This document shows, piece after piece, positions 31,977-40,443 of a stretch of 64,000 bases of DNA. Both the position numbers and the translations under genes were made by a program. How positions within the stretch are numbered: position 1 is the first letter of the stretch; every line of letters begins with the position of its first letter. The stretch comes from Lentisphaeria bacterium (lineage in GTDB: Bacteria > Verrucomicrobiota > Lentisphaeria > Victivallales > Victivallaceae): the NCBI GenBank assembly GCA_022009855.1, contig CP091727.1:4650001-4714000 (forward strand), given 5' to 3'. The notes under the pieces are model-generated. The model was not told where the DNA came from and made no database searches. It worked only from the letters and a program-made list of their open reading frames with translations.

Positions 31977-32594
31977 ATGAAACAAAAAAAACAGCCGAAT
32001 GTCGCCGTTCCGGGGAGAAGGAGAGCAGATTCCGGTCGACGAAAATCTGCCGGAATCCATTCCGGCGGAAGAAGAAGCCGGTGGTGAAACAAACACTCCG
32101 CAGGAGGAGACGGCGAAACTTGCGGCGGAACTTCAAGCTCTCAAAGAGAAGCTGATGTATCTGGAAGCCGACTACCAGAACTATCGAAAGCGGGTTGTGA
32201 AAGATCTCTCGAAGCGCGTCTCTGCGGAACTGCGGGAACGCTGGAGCCGTTTCTGACCGTCTTCGATTTTCTAGGCATGGCGAAAAATGCCGCAGAAAAA
32301 TCGGACAACATCGAATCGATCCGTCAGGGGCTGAACATGATCATCGGCGAATTTCACAAGGCGTTCGATGAGCTCGGCGTCAAGAAGATCGCAACGGTCG
32401 GTACGGATTTTGATCCGAAGTACCACGAAGCGGCGGCTCATGAACCCTCCGACGAGGTGCCGGAAGGAAAAATCATCCGCGAATGGTCGGGCGGCTTCAA
32501 ACTCGGGGAACGACTTCTCAGACCTGCGCGGGTTGTCGTCTCCTCCGGTCCGGCACTGGAGGCACCGCAGCAGACCGAAGAGCGGAAGGAGTAG
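31977..32594 (+). CDS. grpE: nucleotide exchange factor GrpE (frameshifted)
   Basis: GrpE releases ADP from DnaK. The acidic N-terminus (PESIPAEEEAGGE) leads into a long coiled coil (KLAAELQALKEKLMYLEADYQNYRKR), which is the family hallmark. The C-terminal beta domain has KKIATVGTDFDPKYHEA and GKIIREWSGGFKLGERLLRPA. Frame breaks lie near 32015 and 32245. The ATG follows AAAGGAG. It is followed nine bases later by dnaJ. No dnaK is seen in the window. Confidence 0.92.
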
Positions 32595-32603
32595 GTTCTT
32601 ACC

Positions 32604-33761
32604 ATGGCACAGGATTATTACCAGACGCTCGGCGTATCCAGGAGCGCCACTGCGGAAGAGCTGAAGAAAGCCTACCGCAAACTTGCAATCAAATACCATC
32701 CGGACAAAAATCCCGGCGATAAAGCCGCGGAAGAAAAAGTTCAAGGAGGTTTCGCTCGCCTACGAAGTGTTGAGCGATCCGGAAAAACGTCGCCAGTACG
32801 ACCAGCTCGGCCACGAAGCGTATACCAGCCACGGGACCGCAGGCGGCGGTGGCGGCGGAGCGGATTTCCGTCATGCCCAGGATATTTTCAGCCAGTTTTC
32901 GGGGGCGGCGTATCGTTTGAGGACCTCTTCGGCGGTGGTGGCGGCGGCGGCCGGCGGCGTGCTTACAATGGTCCGGTAGACGGAGACGATCTCCGGTACG
33001 ATCTGGAGATCGACTTTGAAGATGCCATGTACGGCGCCGACAAGAAAATCACCATGCCACGGCTGGTGGACTGTCCGGATTGCAGCGGTTCCGGCTGCGA
33101 ACCGGGCTCCGGCAAGAAAGTTTGTCCGAAATGCGGCGGCACCGGTCAGCAGACAGTTTCTCAGGGTTTTTTCAGCATGAGCCAGCCCTGTTCACGCTGC
33201 CGCGGCACCGGTCAGATCATCGAGAAGCCGTGCAGAAAATGCGGCGGCGCCGGACGTATCGAAGTGGAAAAGAGTTTCCAACTCCACATTCAACCCGGGG
33301 TGGATACGGGGTCGCGGCTCCGGGTGCCGGGAAAAGGCGGAGCCGGACTGCGCGGCGGAAAGCCCGGTGACCTTTATGTGGTCATCCATGTTCGTGCCAA
33401 CGACATCTTCACCCGGAACGAGGAGGATTTGCTCTGCGAAATCCCGGTGCCGTATGAGACCTGTGTACTCGGCGGAGTTGTGGAGGTGCCAACCATTTCC
33501 GGCAAAGCGAAGATGCGGGTTCCTGCAGGAACTCAGAGTGGAACGATTCTGCGGCTCAAGGGCAAAGGGGTGCCCTCTCTCCGGGGGGGCGCACGCGGCG
33601 ACCTGCACATCCGCGTACTGGTGGAAAGTCCCACCGGCCTTTCCGCGGAACAGCAGGAGCTGCTTCGGAAATTTGCCGCGAGCCTGACAGAAAAGAACCA
33701 TCCCCGCATTGCCTCGTATCGGGAGCGGGCGAAACGTTTCCTCCGCGACGACCAGGCGTAG
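32604..33761 (+). CDS. dnaJ: chaperone protein DnaJ (two frameshifts)
   Basis: This ~385-residue class I DnaJ has an N-terminal J domain with HPD in KLAIKYHPDKNPGD. A Gly/Phe-rich region (FEDLFGGGGGGG) follows. The zinc domain has four CxxCxGxG repeats (CPDCSGSGC, CPKCGGTG, CSRCRGTG, CRKCGGAG), and the C-terminal substrate domain closes the protein. The frame leaves at gaagaaaaagttc near 32735 (one A too many) and returns at cagttttcggg near 32898 (one T too few). This is a clear example of paired homopolymer errors in an essential-type gene. It lies between grpE and smpB. Confidence 0.94.
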   Translation: MAQDYYQTLGVSRSATAEELKKAYRKLAIKYHPDKNPGDKAAEEKVQGGFARLRSVERSGKTSPVRPARPRSVYQPRDRRRRWRRSGFPSCPGYFQPVFGGGVSFEDLFGGGGGGGRRRAYNGPVDGDDLRYDLEIDFEDAMYGADKKITMPRLVDCPDCSGSGCEPGSGKKVCPKCGGTGQQTVSQGFFSMSQPCSRCRGTGQIIEKPCRKCGGAGRIEVEKSFQLHIQPGVDTGSRLRVPGKGGAGLRGGKPGDLYVVIHVRANDIFTRNEEDLLCEIPVPYETCVLGGVVEVPTISGKAKMRVPAGTQSGTILRLKGKGVPSLRGGARGDLHIRVLVESPTGLSAEQQELLRKFAASLTEKNHPRIASYRERAKRFLRDDQA

Positions 33762-33782
33762 AAACCCATCGCGAGGTGAATC

Positions 33783-34245
33783 ATGCCGAGGCAGACTCCG
33801 AAGGATCCGGTGCTCGCCACCAATAAGAAAGCCTTTCACGACTACAACATCATCGAGCGGTTCGAAGCGGGCATTCAGCTTGTGGGAACCGAGGTGAAGA
33901 GTTGCCGGGAACGGGCGATTCAGCTCAACGAGGGCTACGTCAAGATTTCCGGCAACCAGATGTGGCTGCTCAATGTGCATATCGCGCAGTACGGCTTCGG
34001 CAACCGCTTCAATCACGAGGTCCGGCAGCAACGCCGGCTGCTGATGCACCGCAATGAGATTCTCAAGCTGGCGCAATGGCTCGGCACGAAAGGCGGCACG
34101 ATCATCCCACCTCAAATTCTACCTCAAACAAGGATTGGTCAAAGTGGAGATCGCCTACTGCCAGGGCAAGAACCGCGGCGACAAACGGGAAACCCTGCGC
34201 CGGAAACAATCTGATATGGAAATGCGACGCCAAGTGAAGCGTTGA
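33783..34245 (+). CDS. smpB: SsrA-binding protein SmpB (one frameshift)
   Basis: SmpB binds tmRNA for trans-translation. The family sequence is plain: NKKAFHDYNIIERFEAGIQL, GTEVKSCRERAIQLNEGYVK, then HEVRQQRRLLMHRNEILKL and LKFYLKQGLVKVEIAYCQGK. A change near 34112 (atcatcccacctc) breaks the frame between TIIP and LKFYL. The ~154-residue length is normal and the C-terminal basic tail (RRQVKR) is present. It is 21 bases after dnaJ and probably in the same transcript. I saw no tmRNA gene in the window. Confidence 0.93.
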
Positions 34246-34461
34246 TTCCCTTCAGGCAAATGGTGGTTCTTCCTCAAGCCGATTTGTCTTCAAAAAAAAT
34301 AGCGGGAGTCTGACGGGAATTCGAATGTCTGCAAGGATTTGATGCCAAAGGGAGCTGGAGGGCCTGACTCCTCCAGACCTCCCCGCCCGTAAGAAAACAA
34401 AACCGGGTTGATACTGATCCGCACGCGGCCCTGCGGGTTTTACTTGTCGGGCTTCGCCCGC

Positions 34462-34582
34462 CAACTCCTCAATCGCCGGAGCGGCTCCGCTCGACTCCGT
34501 TCGACTGCGTCGCAATCGCTCCTTGCTGCTTTGCGTTCCGCAAAGCAGTTCTCTCACATGCGCTCGCGGCGCTGACCGCGCT
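34462..34582. repeat. 121-bp dispersed repeat, copy 1
   Basis: This segment is identical to 38148-38268 at 118 of 121 bases. The three differences are the loop of the hairpin GCTTTGCG-TTC-CGCAAAGC (loop AGA in the other copy). A second hairpin, CGGAGC-GGCTCCG, lies inside. Confidence 0.85.
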
Positions 34583-34802
34583 TGTGCCCGTGAGAAGGCA
34601 AAGCTGCTGCGGAAATTCCGCTCGCGGCGCTGACCGCGCTTGACAGAGCGCGGGCCAAGCCGCTGTGAAATGCTCCGCAGCGCGGGACGCGTACCCGTGA
34701 AAATCCGGAGTTTCGAAACAATTCCACGCAAATGAAAATCAAGTATTCATTCAGAAATAATAAATAAAATTGATTTTATATTAAATTTTATTTATTTTAC
34801 TA

Positions 34803-34832
34803 TTGATTTTATAAAAAACGTAGTAGTATTAA
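34803..34832 (+). promoter_or_regulatory. promoter of the DUF2089 gene
   Basis: TTGATT (34803-34808) lies in a strongly AT-rich tract, with TATTAA (34827-34832) 18 bases on. The DUF2089 ATG is 22 bases further, behind TGGAGGTAA. Confidence 0.5.
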
Positions 34833-34853
34833 TCATGAAATGGAGGTAAGCCA

Positions 34854-35219
34854 ATGACACGGGATCACTTTTCACCAGTCTGTCAGAACTGCGGTGGGGA
34901 ACTCGCCATCGACAAGCTCCGCTGCCGAAGCTGCGGCGTGACGCTCGAAGGGCGGATCGAGATGCCTCGGCTCGCCCGGTTGAGTGCGGAAGACCGGGAA
35001 TTCGTTGAACTGTTCGTTCTTTCTGCCGGTTCGCTCAAGGAAGTCGGCAAAATTCTGAATCTCTCCTACCCCACCGTCCGAGCCCGGCTTGACCGGGTAA
35101 TCGCAAACCTGCAGGAGCTCAACAGCGATCGCCGCGATGAGCGCATGGAGATCATCTCCCGGGTCGAACGCGGCGAACTCACCGCCGTACAGGCTGCGGA
35201 GCAGCTGGCCTTTTTCTAA
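34854..35219 (+). CDS. DUF2089-family zinc-ribbon/helix-turn-helix protein
   Basis: This 121-residue protein has an N-terminal zinc ribbon (CQNCGGELAIDKLRCRSCGV, two CxxC pairs). A sigma-factor region-4-like helix-turn-helix follows (LKEVGKILNLSYPTVRARLDRV). The C-terminus (ISRVERGELTAVQAAEQLAFF) is the short motif that usually ends DUF2089 proteins. It is likely a DNA-binding regulator for the membrane protein encoded 23 bases downstream, as such pairs are common. The gene is intact and has a clear binding site. Confidence 0.8.
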   Translation: MTRDHFSPVCQNCGGELAIDKLRCRSCGVTLEGRIEMPRLARLSAEDREFVELFVLSAGSLKEVGKILNLSYPTVRARLDRVIANLQELNSDRRDERMEIISRVERGELTAVQAAEQLAFF

Positions 35220-35242
35220 AAAACTCCCGAGAGGAACACTTC

Positions 35243-37772
35243 ATGAATAATTTGATTATCAATATATTGCGCTGGGATCTTCTGACCATCTGGCTTCCTG
35301 CCGCAGTCATCGCTGTGGCAGTATTCTGGACTGCCATCCTGATCCGGCGCGACCGGTACCAGCGCAAACTTACCCTCCTCCCCTCCCCCGAAGAGCAGCG
35401 CATCCGCACTCTCGTCGCAACCGGAGCAATCGATTCCCGGGACGCGGAAACGCTGCTCGCCGGCTGTCATGTCCTGCCGGAAGTGCGTGAAAGCGTTCCG
35501 CTGCCCGATCTGCCGCTGAAACTCGTTTCCGCCTTCGGCCGCATCTACAGCGTTATGAAAATCGTGATGCTCGCCGGAGTCGCCGCAACCTTCGGTGCAA
35601 TCGAGCTCTACCTGAGCAATCAGGGGAATGATGCAACAAGCGAACTTCACAGCGAAAAACTTCCGTTTCTGCTCGCATGCGCCATACTGGTTTTCGCTCT
35701 GGCCATCGGGGAATTCATCGCCTCCGTAAAAATTCTGCACGGCAGCATCCGGGCCCGCAATTTTCTGATCTTCAGCTGGATCGTAAATTTTCTGCTGATC
35801 CGGGCCATGCTCGCCCCCTTCGACTCGGCCTTCTGCTGCATCCTGACCGCCGGGTGTGGCATCTACACTCTTTACGTGCTGCTCTTCCGCCACAACGCCC
35901 GGCGGAAAATCTCTTCGGCAACAGCGGAGACTCCCCGCAACGGAAAAATCATCTCCGGAATCTGCGCCGCAGCCGCCCTGACCGCCGGACTCACACTGTT
36001 TTCCGCGCAATCGAACACCCGGTATAAAGATTCCACAACCCTGGAAACATTCCACAGCGGCGTCCATGGTTCACTCCATTTTGAAATTGAAAAAGTGGTT
36101 CTGATTCCCGCCACGCCGGACCGCGAAACCGCCGAACTCTGCACGCTGCTGGCACGCGTATTCCAATCCGATTCCGGTCCGGCGTGCGAACTCCGCCGTT
36201 ACGGCGAAAAAGTTCCCGTTGACGACCTGTTGCGGATACTGCCGGTCGTCGTCACCCGCGTGGAATATCTGCCGCCGGCCCCCATCCCCGAGGCACAGAA
36301 ATTCGCCCTGCCGGCTCTTCCCGAAGCAGCCGCAGCGGCCGGTCTGCTGGAAGTGTTCCTTCGCAAAATGAAATCCATCCTCTGTTTCCGCATCGAAACC
36401 GTAACGGGAAATTATTCTACCTCCTTTCTCTGGCAGGGACTTTCTCTTACGGAAAACTATCTGTTCTTCTCCGGAACTTTCCTCGCCGCAACCTCGACGG
36501 CGGAAAATACTCAAAAATCCCTTGAAAGCATCTCCGCCCTCATGGCAAAACGCTGGGATGCCATCCGGAAGGCACAGCGCGAAAAGCCCGCTGTAAAACT
36601 CCCGCCTTTTCCTCCCGAAAAAACAGCCCCGCGTTCTCCCGATCTCAATCTCTCCGGGTTCCCGAACGCGACTCCGCTCTTCATCGGCCGGGGAAATATT
36701 CCGATACCGTCGCCCTCTATCGATTCGATCCGCCCCGGAGTGTCGAAGAACGGCGGAACCTCATCCGCCTTCTGGAATCACAGGGGTTCCGCAAGGAAGG
36801 CAACAGCAGTGGCGAAACAATCCGGTTTGAAAAAGAGCCGCCCAACATCCACCTCGTGCTCCGGTTTCCGGAAACATCGGGAACCTTCGGAGAAATCCGC
36901 TGCCGCCGCCCGCACGGCGAACTGTTTTACCGCCGCGCGACAATCCGTCCGGAACAAATCGATCCTGCTTTTCTGAAGCGGTTTGCCGCCGCCGATCCGC
37001 GCTCGTTCACGCTGCTGGGAGGGATTCGACGGCTCTCCGCGGCTGACCGGCGTACGACCTTCGCGGCAGTACTCCGAGGCAAGCCGCTCTGTCCGGCGGA
37101 AAAACTCCTGATCTGGCAGTACCTCGCCGGGCACTCGGAACCGGAATTCGACCGCTTCTTCCACAACCTTGCCGCGGAAGTTCTCGACGACTTCGACAAT
37201 CCCGATTATCTCGACAGGATTACCACCCTTCTCCACAGCACGAAAAAGATTCCGGAAAAACAGGCGTTCCTCCTCGAACGTCTCTCGCCGATCCGGGAAC
37301 GTCTCCAACTCTCCGCTCCGCCCGGCAAAACCGGAATCGTCACTCAAAAACTCCGCATCCGCCGTTCTCCGCTGCTCCCGTCGCGGCTGCTGCTCGATCT
37401 CGAAATTCCGGAGAAACCACTGCTGCGAATGGCGGTCGGCCTGACCGAAATGCCGGACAAAACCTTGAACTTGCGCATGGATCAATGGAGTGCGGCCAAA
37501 ATTTCGCGCCCGGAACTCTCCCGCCTGACATTCAGTACCCGGTACACCATTCTCAGCGGGGAATGGTGGAGCAACCGTTTCGATCGAAAAAAACATTCAC
37601 GAAGCAGAATTCAATCTCAACGCTGGAGCCTGCGCCGGAGCCGGGAGAAATCGTCATCCGGCTGCAATTCGATGAAAATTCCTCCGAATACCGCATCCGC
37701 ATCGACTGGAAACCGGAACTTCCGCTTTCAGCCAAACACGCGCAGAAAACAGAAGCGAAAAAAGAACTTTAA
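35243..37772 (+). CDS. large membrane protein paired with DUF2089 regulator (frameshifted)
   Basis: This protein of ~843 residues has no family I can name. The first ~260 residues hold about six membrane segments (LTIWLPAAVIAVAVFWTAIL, MKIVMLAGVAATFGAIELYL, ACAILVFALAIGEFIASV and others). A short motif RIRTLVATGAIDSRDAETLL follows the first segment. The rest is soluble, Pro- and Glu-rich, with no repeats or obvious catalytic motif. Frame breaks near 36690 (ccggggaaat) and 37580 are bridged by good protein text on both sides. It follows the DUF2089 gene closely and may be its only target. Confidence 0.55.
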
Positions 37773-37780
37773 CGACGATA

Positions 37781-38057
37781 GGGGCTCTTCGCGGATAGGG
37801 GGAAGACGGTACCGGGGTGGGAAGTTCCGGCTTCTGTGGTGCGCGGTCGGGAGAGAGGTGGGAGATTGAACTTCCGCGAGAATTTGATGCTCGCGGGAGC
37901 TGGAGGGCCTGACGCCCTCCGGGGCTTTTCGTAGATGGGAGAAGCTGGTACTGAAACGGGAATTTCCGACTTCTGTGGTGCGCGGTCGGGAGGAGGTGGG
38001 AGATTGAACTTCCGCGGGAATTTGATGCTCGCGGGGCTGGAGGGCCTGACGCCCTCC
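37781..38057. repeat. tandem duplication of a 137-140 bp unit
   Basis: Unit 1 is 37781-37920 and unit 2 is 37921-38057. They share the end block GGAGGGCCTGACGCCCTCC, a hairpin that resembles a terminator stem, and TTCTGTGGTGCGCGGTCGGG in the middle. A partial third copy lies at about 34314-34375. Confidence 0.8.
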
Positions 38058-38147
38058 AGACCTCCTCGCCCGTGAGAAGGCCGAAGCTGGTTGTCAGCTT
38101 CTCCGCATGCGGCCCCTACGGGCCTTACATTGCCGGGCTGCGCCCGG

Positions 38148-38268
38148 CAACTCCTCAATCGCCGGAGCGGCTCCGCTCGACTCCGTTCGACTGCGTCGCA
38201 ATCGCTCCTTGCTGCTTTGCGAGACGCAAAGCAGTTCTCTCACATGCGCTCGCGGCGCTGACCGCGCT
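38148..38268. repeat. 121-bp dispersed repeat, copy 2
   Basis: This is the same-orientation partner of 34462-34582. It runs directly into the 55-bp tandem units. Confidence 0.85.
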
Positions 38269-38600
38269 AAACAAGAGCGCGAGCCAAGCCGTAGAGACAT
38301 GCGCCGCGGCGATAAACGCGCTAAACAAGAGCGCGAGCCAAGCCGTAGAGACATGCACTCGCGGCAATAAACGCGCTTGACTAGGGCGCGGGCCAGGCAG
38401 AGAGGGAGGTGCTCGCGGCGATAAACGCGCTAAACAAGTGCGCGAGCCAAGCCGTAGAGACATGCGCTCGCGGCAATAAACGGGCTTGGGCCCGAGAGAA
38501 AGCAGGCCGTTATGGGAATTCCACTCGCGGCGATAAACACGCTGGGGCCCGAGAGAAAGCAGGCCGTTATGGGAATTCCGCTCACGGCGATGAACTGGCC
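38244..38600. repeat. tandem ~55-bp hairpin repeats
   Basis: Six to seven degenerate units of 53-60 bp begin near 38244, 38299, 38353, 38409, 38462, 38522 and 38579. The core CTCGCGGC-RATAAA-CGCGCT is followed in several units by AGCGCGAG, so each unit can fold into a stem. There are no unique spacers, so this is not a CRISPR array. Confidence 0.75.
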
Positions 38601-38640
38601 CCATTTGCGATTCTAGTCGTTTATGAAGCAGACAGAAAAA

Positions 38641-38940
38641 TCAACTTCTGTTCGCAATCAGGCACCTGGCAGCCTCGCGTCCGGCAGCCTCCCCCATTGC
38701 CATGCAGGGCGCCATGACTCGAACCGGTCCTAGCGCCTGCCCCTCCGCATCAATACAACGTCCTGCCGCCATGAGATTTGCAGCTTCAGCAACCTCCAGA
38801 CAGCCTAAGGGAATCATCGCCATCCCCGGCAGTTCACGTTTATCCCGTTTAGGCTGCTCACAAAGAAAGCTGCCGTCCGTTTGACGTTCCGGGCGCCCGA
38901 GATCAAAATGGTAGGAACTGAGTGCAGCAATCTTCTCCAT
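38641..38940 (-). pseudogene. C-terminal fragment of an FAD-dependent oxidoreductase
   Basis: About 99 residues match the end of FAD-dependent oxidoreductases of the FAD_oxidored type: ALSSYHFDLGRPERQTDG, then LMAAGRCIDAEGQALGPVRV, and APCMAMGEAAGREAARCL. This C-terminal FAD-binding motif normally follows a Rossmann N-terminal domain of several hundred residues, which is absent. The fragment starts exactly where the prophage begins, so the gene was probably split by prophage integration. The missing part should then lie beyond the right end of the prophage, outside this window. An older deletion is an alternative. Confidence 0.65.
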
Positions 38941-38995
38941 TGTTTTTAGTTGCTCAATTGTTGATATTTTATCCGTTTTTTATCCATAAAAGCGC

Positions 38996-39023
38996 TTGAT
39001 TTTTGTAATTTTGCCGGTACTGT
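38996..39023 (+). promoter_or_regulatory. promoter of the integrase gene
   Basis: TTGATT (38996-39001) and TACTGT (39018-39023) are spaced by 16 bases, 35 bases before the integrase ATG. Confidence 0.5.
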
Positions 39024-39058
39024 AATAAAGCGGACTAAACACGAAACAAGGCGGCAAA

Positions 39059-40443
39059 ATGGGGCGAAAAAACCAGCGGTACACTTTATACCAGCGGCAA
39101 AAACAATTTTTTCTATTTGCGGTACAGGTTCGAGGGAAAAGAAACCCGTCTCCGCCTCCTCGATCTCGCAGGGAAACCTATCACCTCACCCAAAGAGGCA
39201 CGCGCCGCCGCCGACCGCATTCTCGCGCATATCCGGGAATCCAATCGCGCGGAACAGCTCCGCACCATTAAAAACGATATCCGAGACGCCGAACAGGCCG
39301 CCGAACAGGCCGCCGCTCAACTCGTCAACAGCCGCGCCACCATCTCCGGCGCATGGCAGCTCTTCATGTCATGCCCGAAACGACCAGCCGGATGTCGGAG
39401 GTTTCCAAGCGACGCTATTCCGGAACACACAACCGTTGGAAATTATCACAGGTTCCTCGGAAAATTTCAAAAATTTATTGAAAAAAATTATCCGGACGCC
39501 CGGCTCCTCTCCGACATCACCCCGGAAATCGCCGCAGATTTTATGCAGAGTTTTGAAAACTTGTCCAGCGGAACGTTCAATCAATGCTTGAACTCTATTC
39601 GCGCTATTTTCAATACGCTTATTAAAGCGGGAAAAATGCTTGGGAAAAATCCATTCGCTGAAATTGAAGCGATGCCGCAGCATTACAACAGCAAACGACC
39701 GCTATCCGTCGAACAGATCGCCCGGATCATTGACAAGGCATCCGGTGAACTGCGCGTTCTATTCGCCCTCGGTTATTTTACCGGTCTCCGGCTAGGCGAC
39801 TGCTGCACTCTCCGCTGGGAGGAGGTCGATCTTATCCGCGGAATCATCGAACGAATTCCCCGCAAAACGGAGCATACCATCAAGGACCGCGGTCAAGCGA
39901 CCGTTAAAATCGGAATTCCTCCTTTTTTGTTCCAGATGCTCGTCTCCTATCCGCCGGAGCAGCGGACCGGGTACCTGCTGCCGGATACCGCGGCGGATTA
40001 TCTGCGGAATTCCGGCGCCGTCTCGCATCGAATTTCCAGTCATTTTTAAACGGTGTGGCATTGAAACGCAACGACCGGGGACCGGGATACAAAAAATCGT
40101 CGATCCGGAAACCGGCGAGATCCGCCGCGTCGGCTGTCACGCCGTGGTCGAGTACGGGTTTCACTCTCTCCGCTACTCCTACATCAGCCACAACGCAGAG
40201 GCAGGAACTCCGGCCGCCATCATTCAGCGAAACGCCGGACACTCCAACCCAGCAATGACCGAGCACTACACCAAAATCAGCGACGCCGCGGCATTGAAAT
40301 ACGCCGCGCGTCTCACGCTGCCGAACTCCGGAGCGCCGGAGGTTGCCCCAGCTCCGGAACGGGAGGCGCTCCACCGGCTGGCAGACACTCTCCCGCTCGA
40401 TCAGGTGCGCAAACTCCTGCAGATGTTTCAGGCGGATTCCTGA
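39059..40443 (+). CDS. int: prophage tyrosine integrase (frameshifted)
   Basis: This ~461-residue tyrosine recombinase would integrate and excise the prophage. The N-terminal arm-binding part (FEGKETRLRLLDLAGKPITS) and a SAM-like core-binding domain (VGNYHRFLGKFQKFIEKNYP) precede the catalytic domain. Catalytic residues are Arg in YFTGLRLGDCCTLRW, His and Arg in YGFHSLRYSYISHNA, His in RNAGHSNPAMTEHY and the Tyr in HYTKIS. Frame breaks lie near 39108 (aattttttc) and 40048. It ends with a 16-base tail-to-tail overlap with the helicase gene. Confidence 0.92.

Larger units (their letters stand above)
34246..34853. other. intergenic region with dispersed repeat and promoter
   Basis: This 608-base gap carries a partial copy of the 137-140 bp repeat (about 34314-34375), a 121-bp repeat copy (34462-34582), degenerate copies of the 55-bp hairpin unit (about 34555-34690) and then an abruptly AT-rich stretch (34735-34845) with the promoter of the next gene. 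I see no protein gene. Confidence 0.6.
37773..38640. other. repeat-rich intergenic region
   Basis: This 868-base gap holds two tandem copies of a 137-140 bp unit, the second 121-bp repeat copy and six to seven degenerate ~55-bp hairpin units. Open frames on both strands are by-products of the repeats. Confidence 0.7.

Noticed and set aside
33783..34853. tmRNA gene near smpB
   Set aside because: No tRNA-like ends or tag-coding segment could be recognised in the following gap; it is filled by repeats.
38244..38600. CRISPR array
   Set aside because: Units are degenerate and adjacent, without unique spacers, and no cas genes are present.
38072..38717. Repeat proteins read from the tandem hairpin units on both strands
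   Set aside because: The frames repeat ALNKSASQAVETC-like or mirrored Arg/Leu text only because the DNA repeats; unit lengths vary and do not keep a frame.
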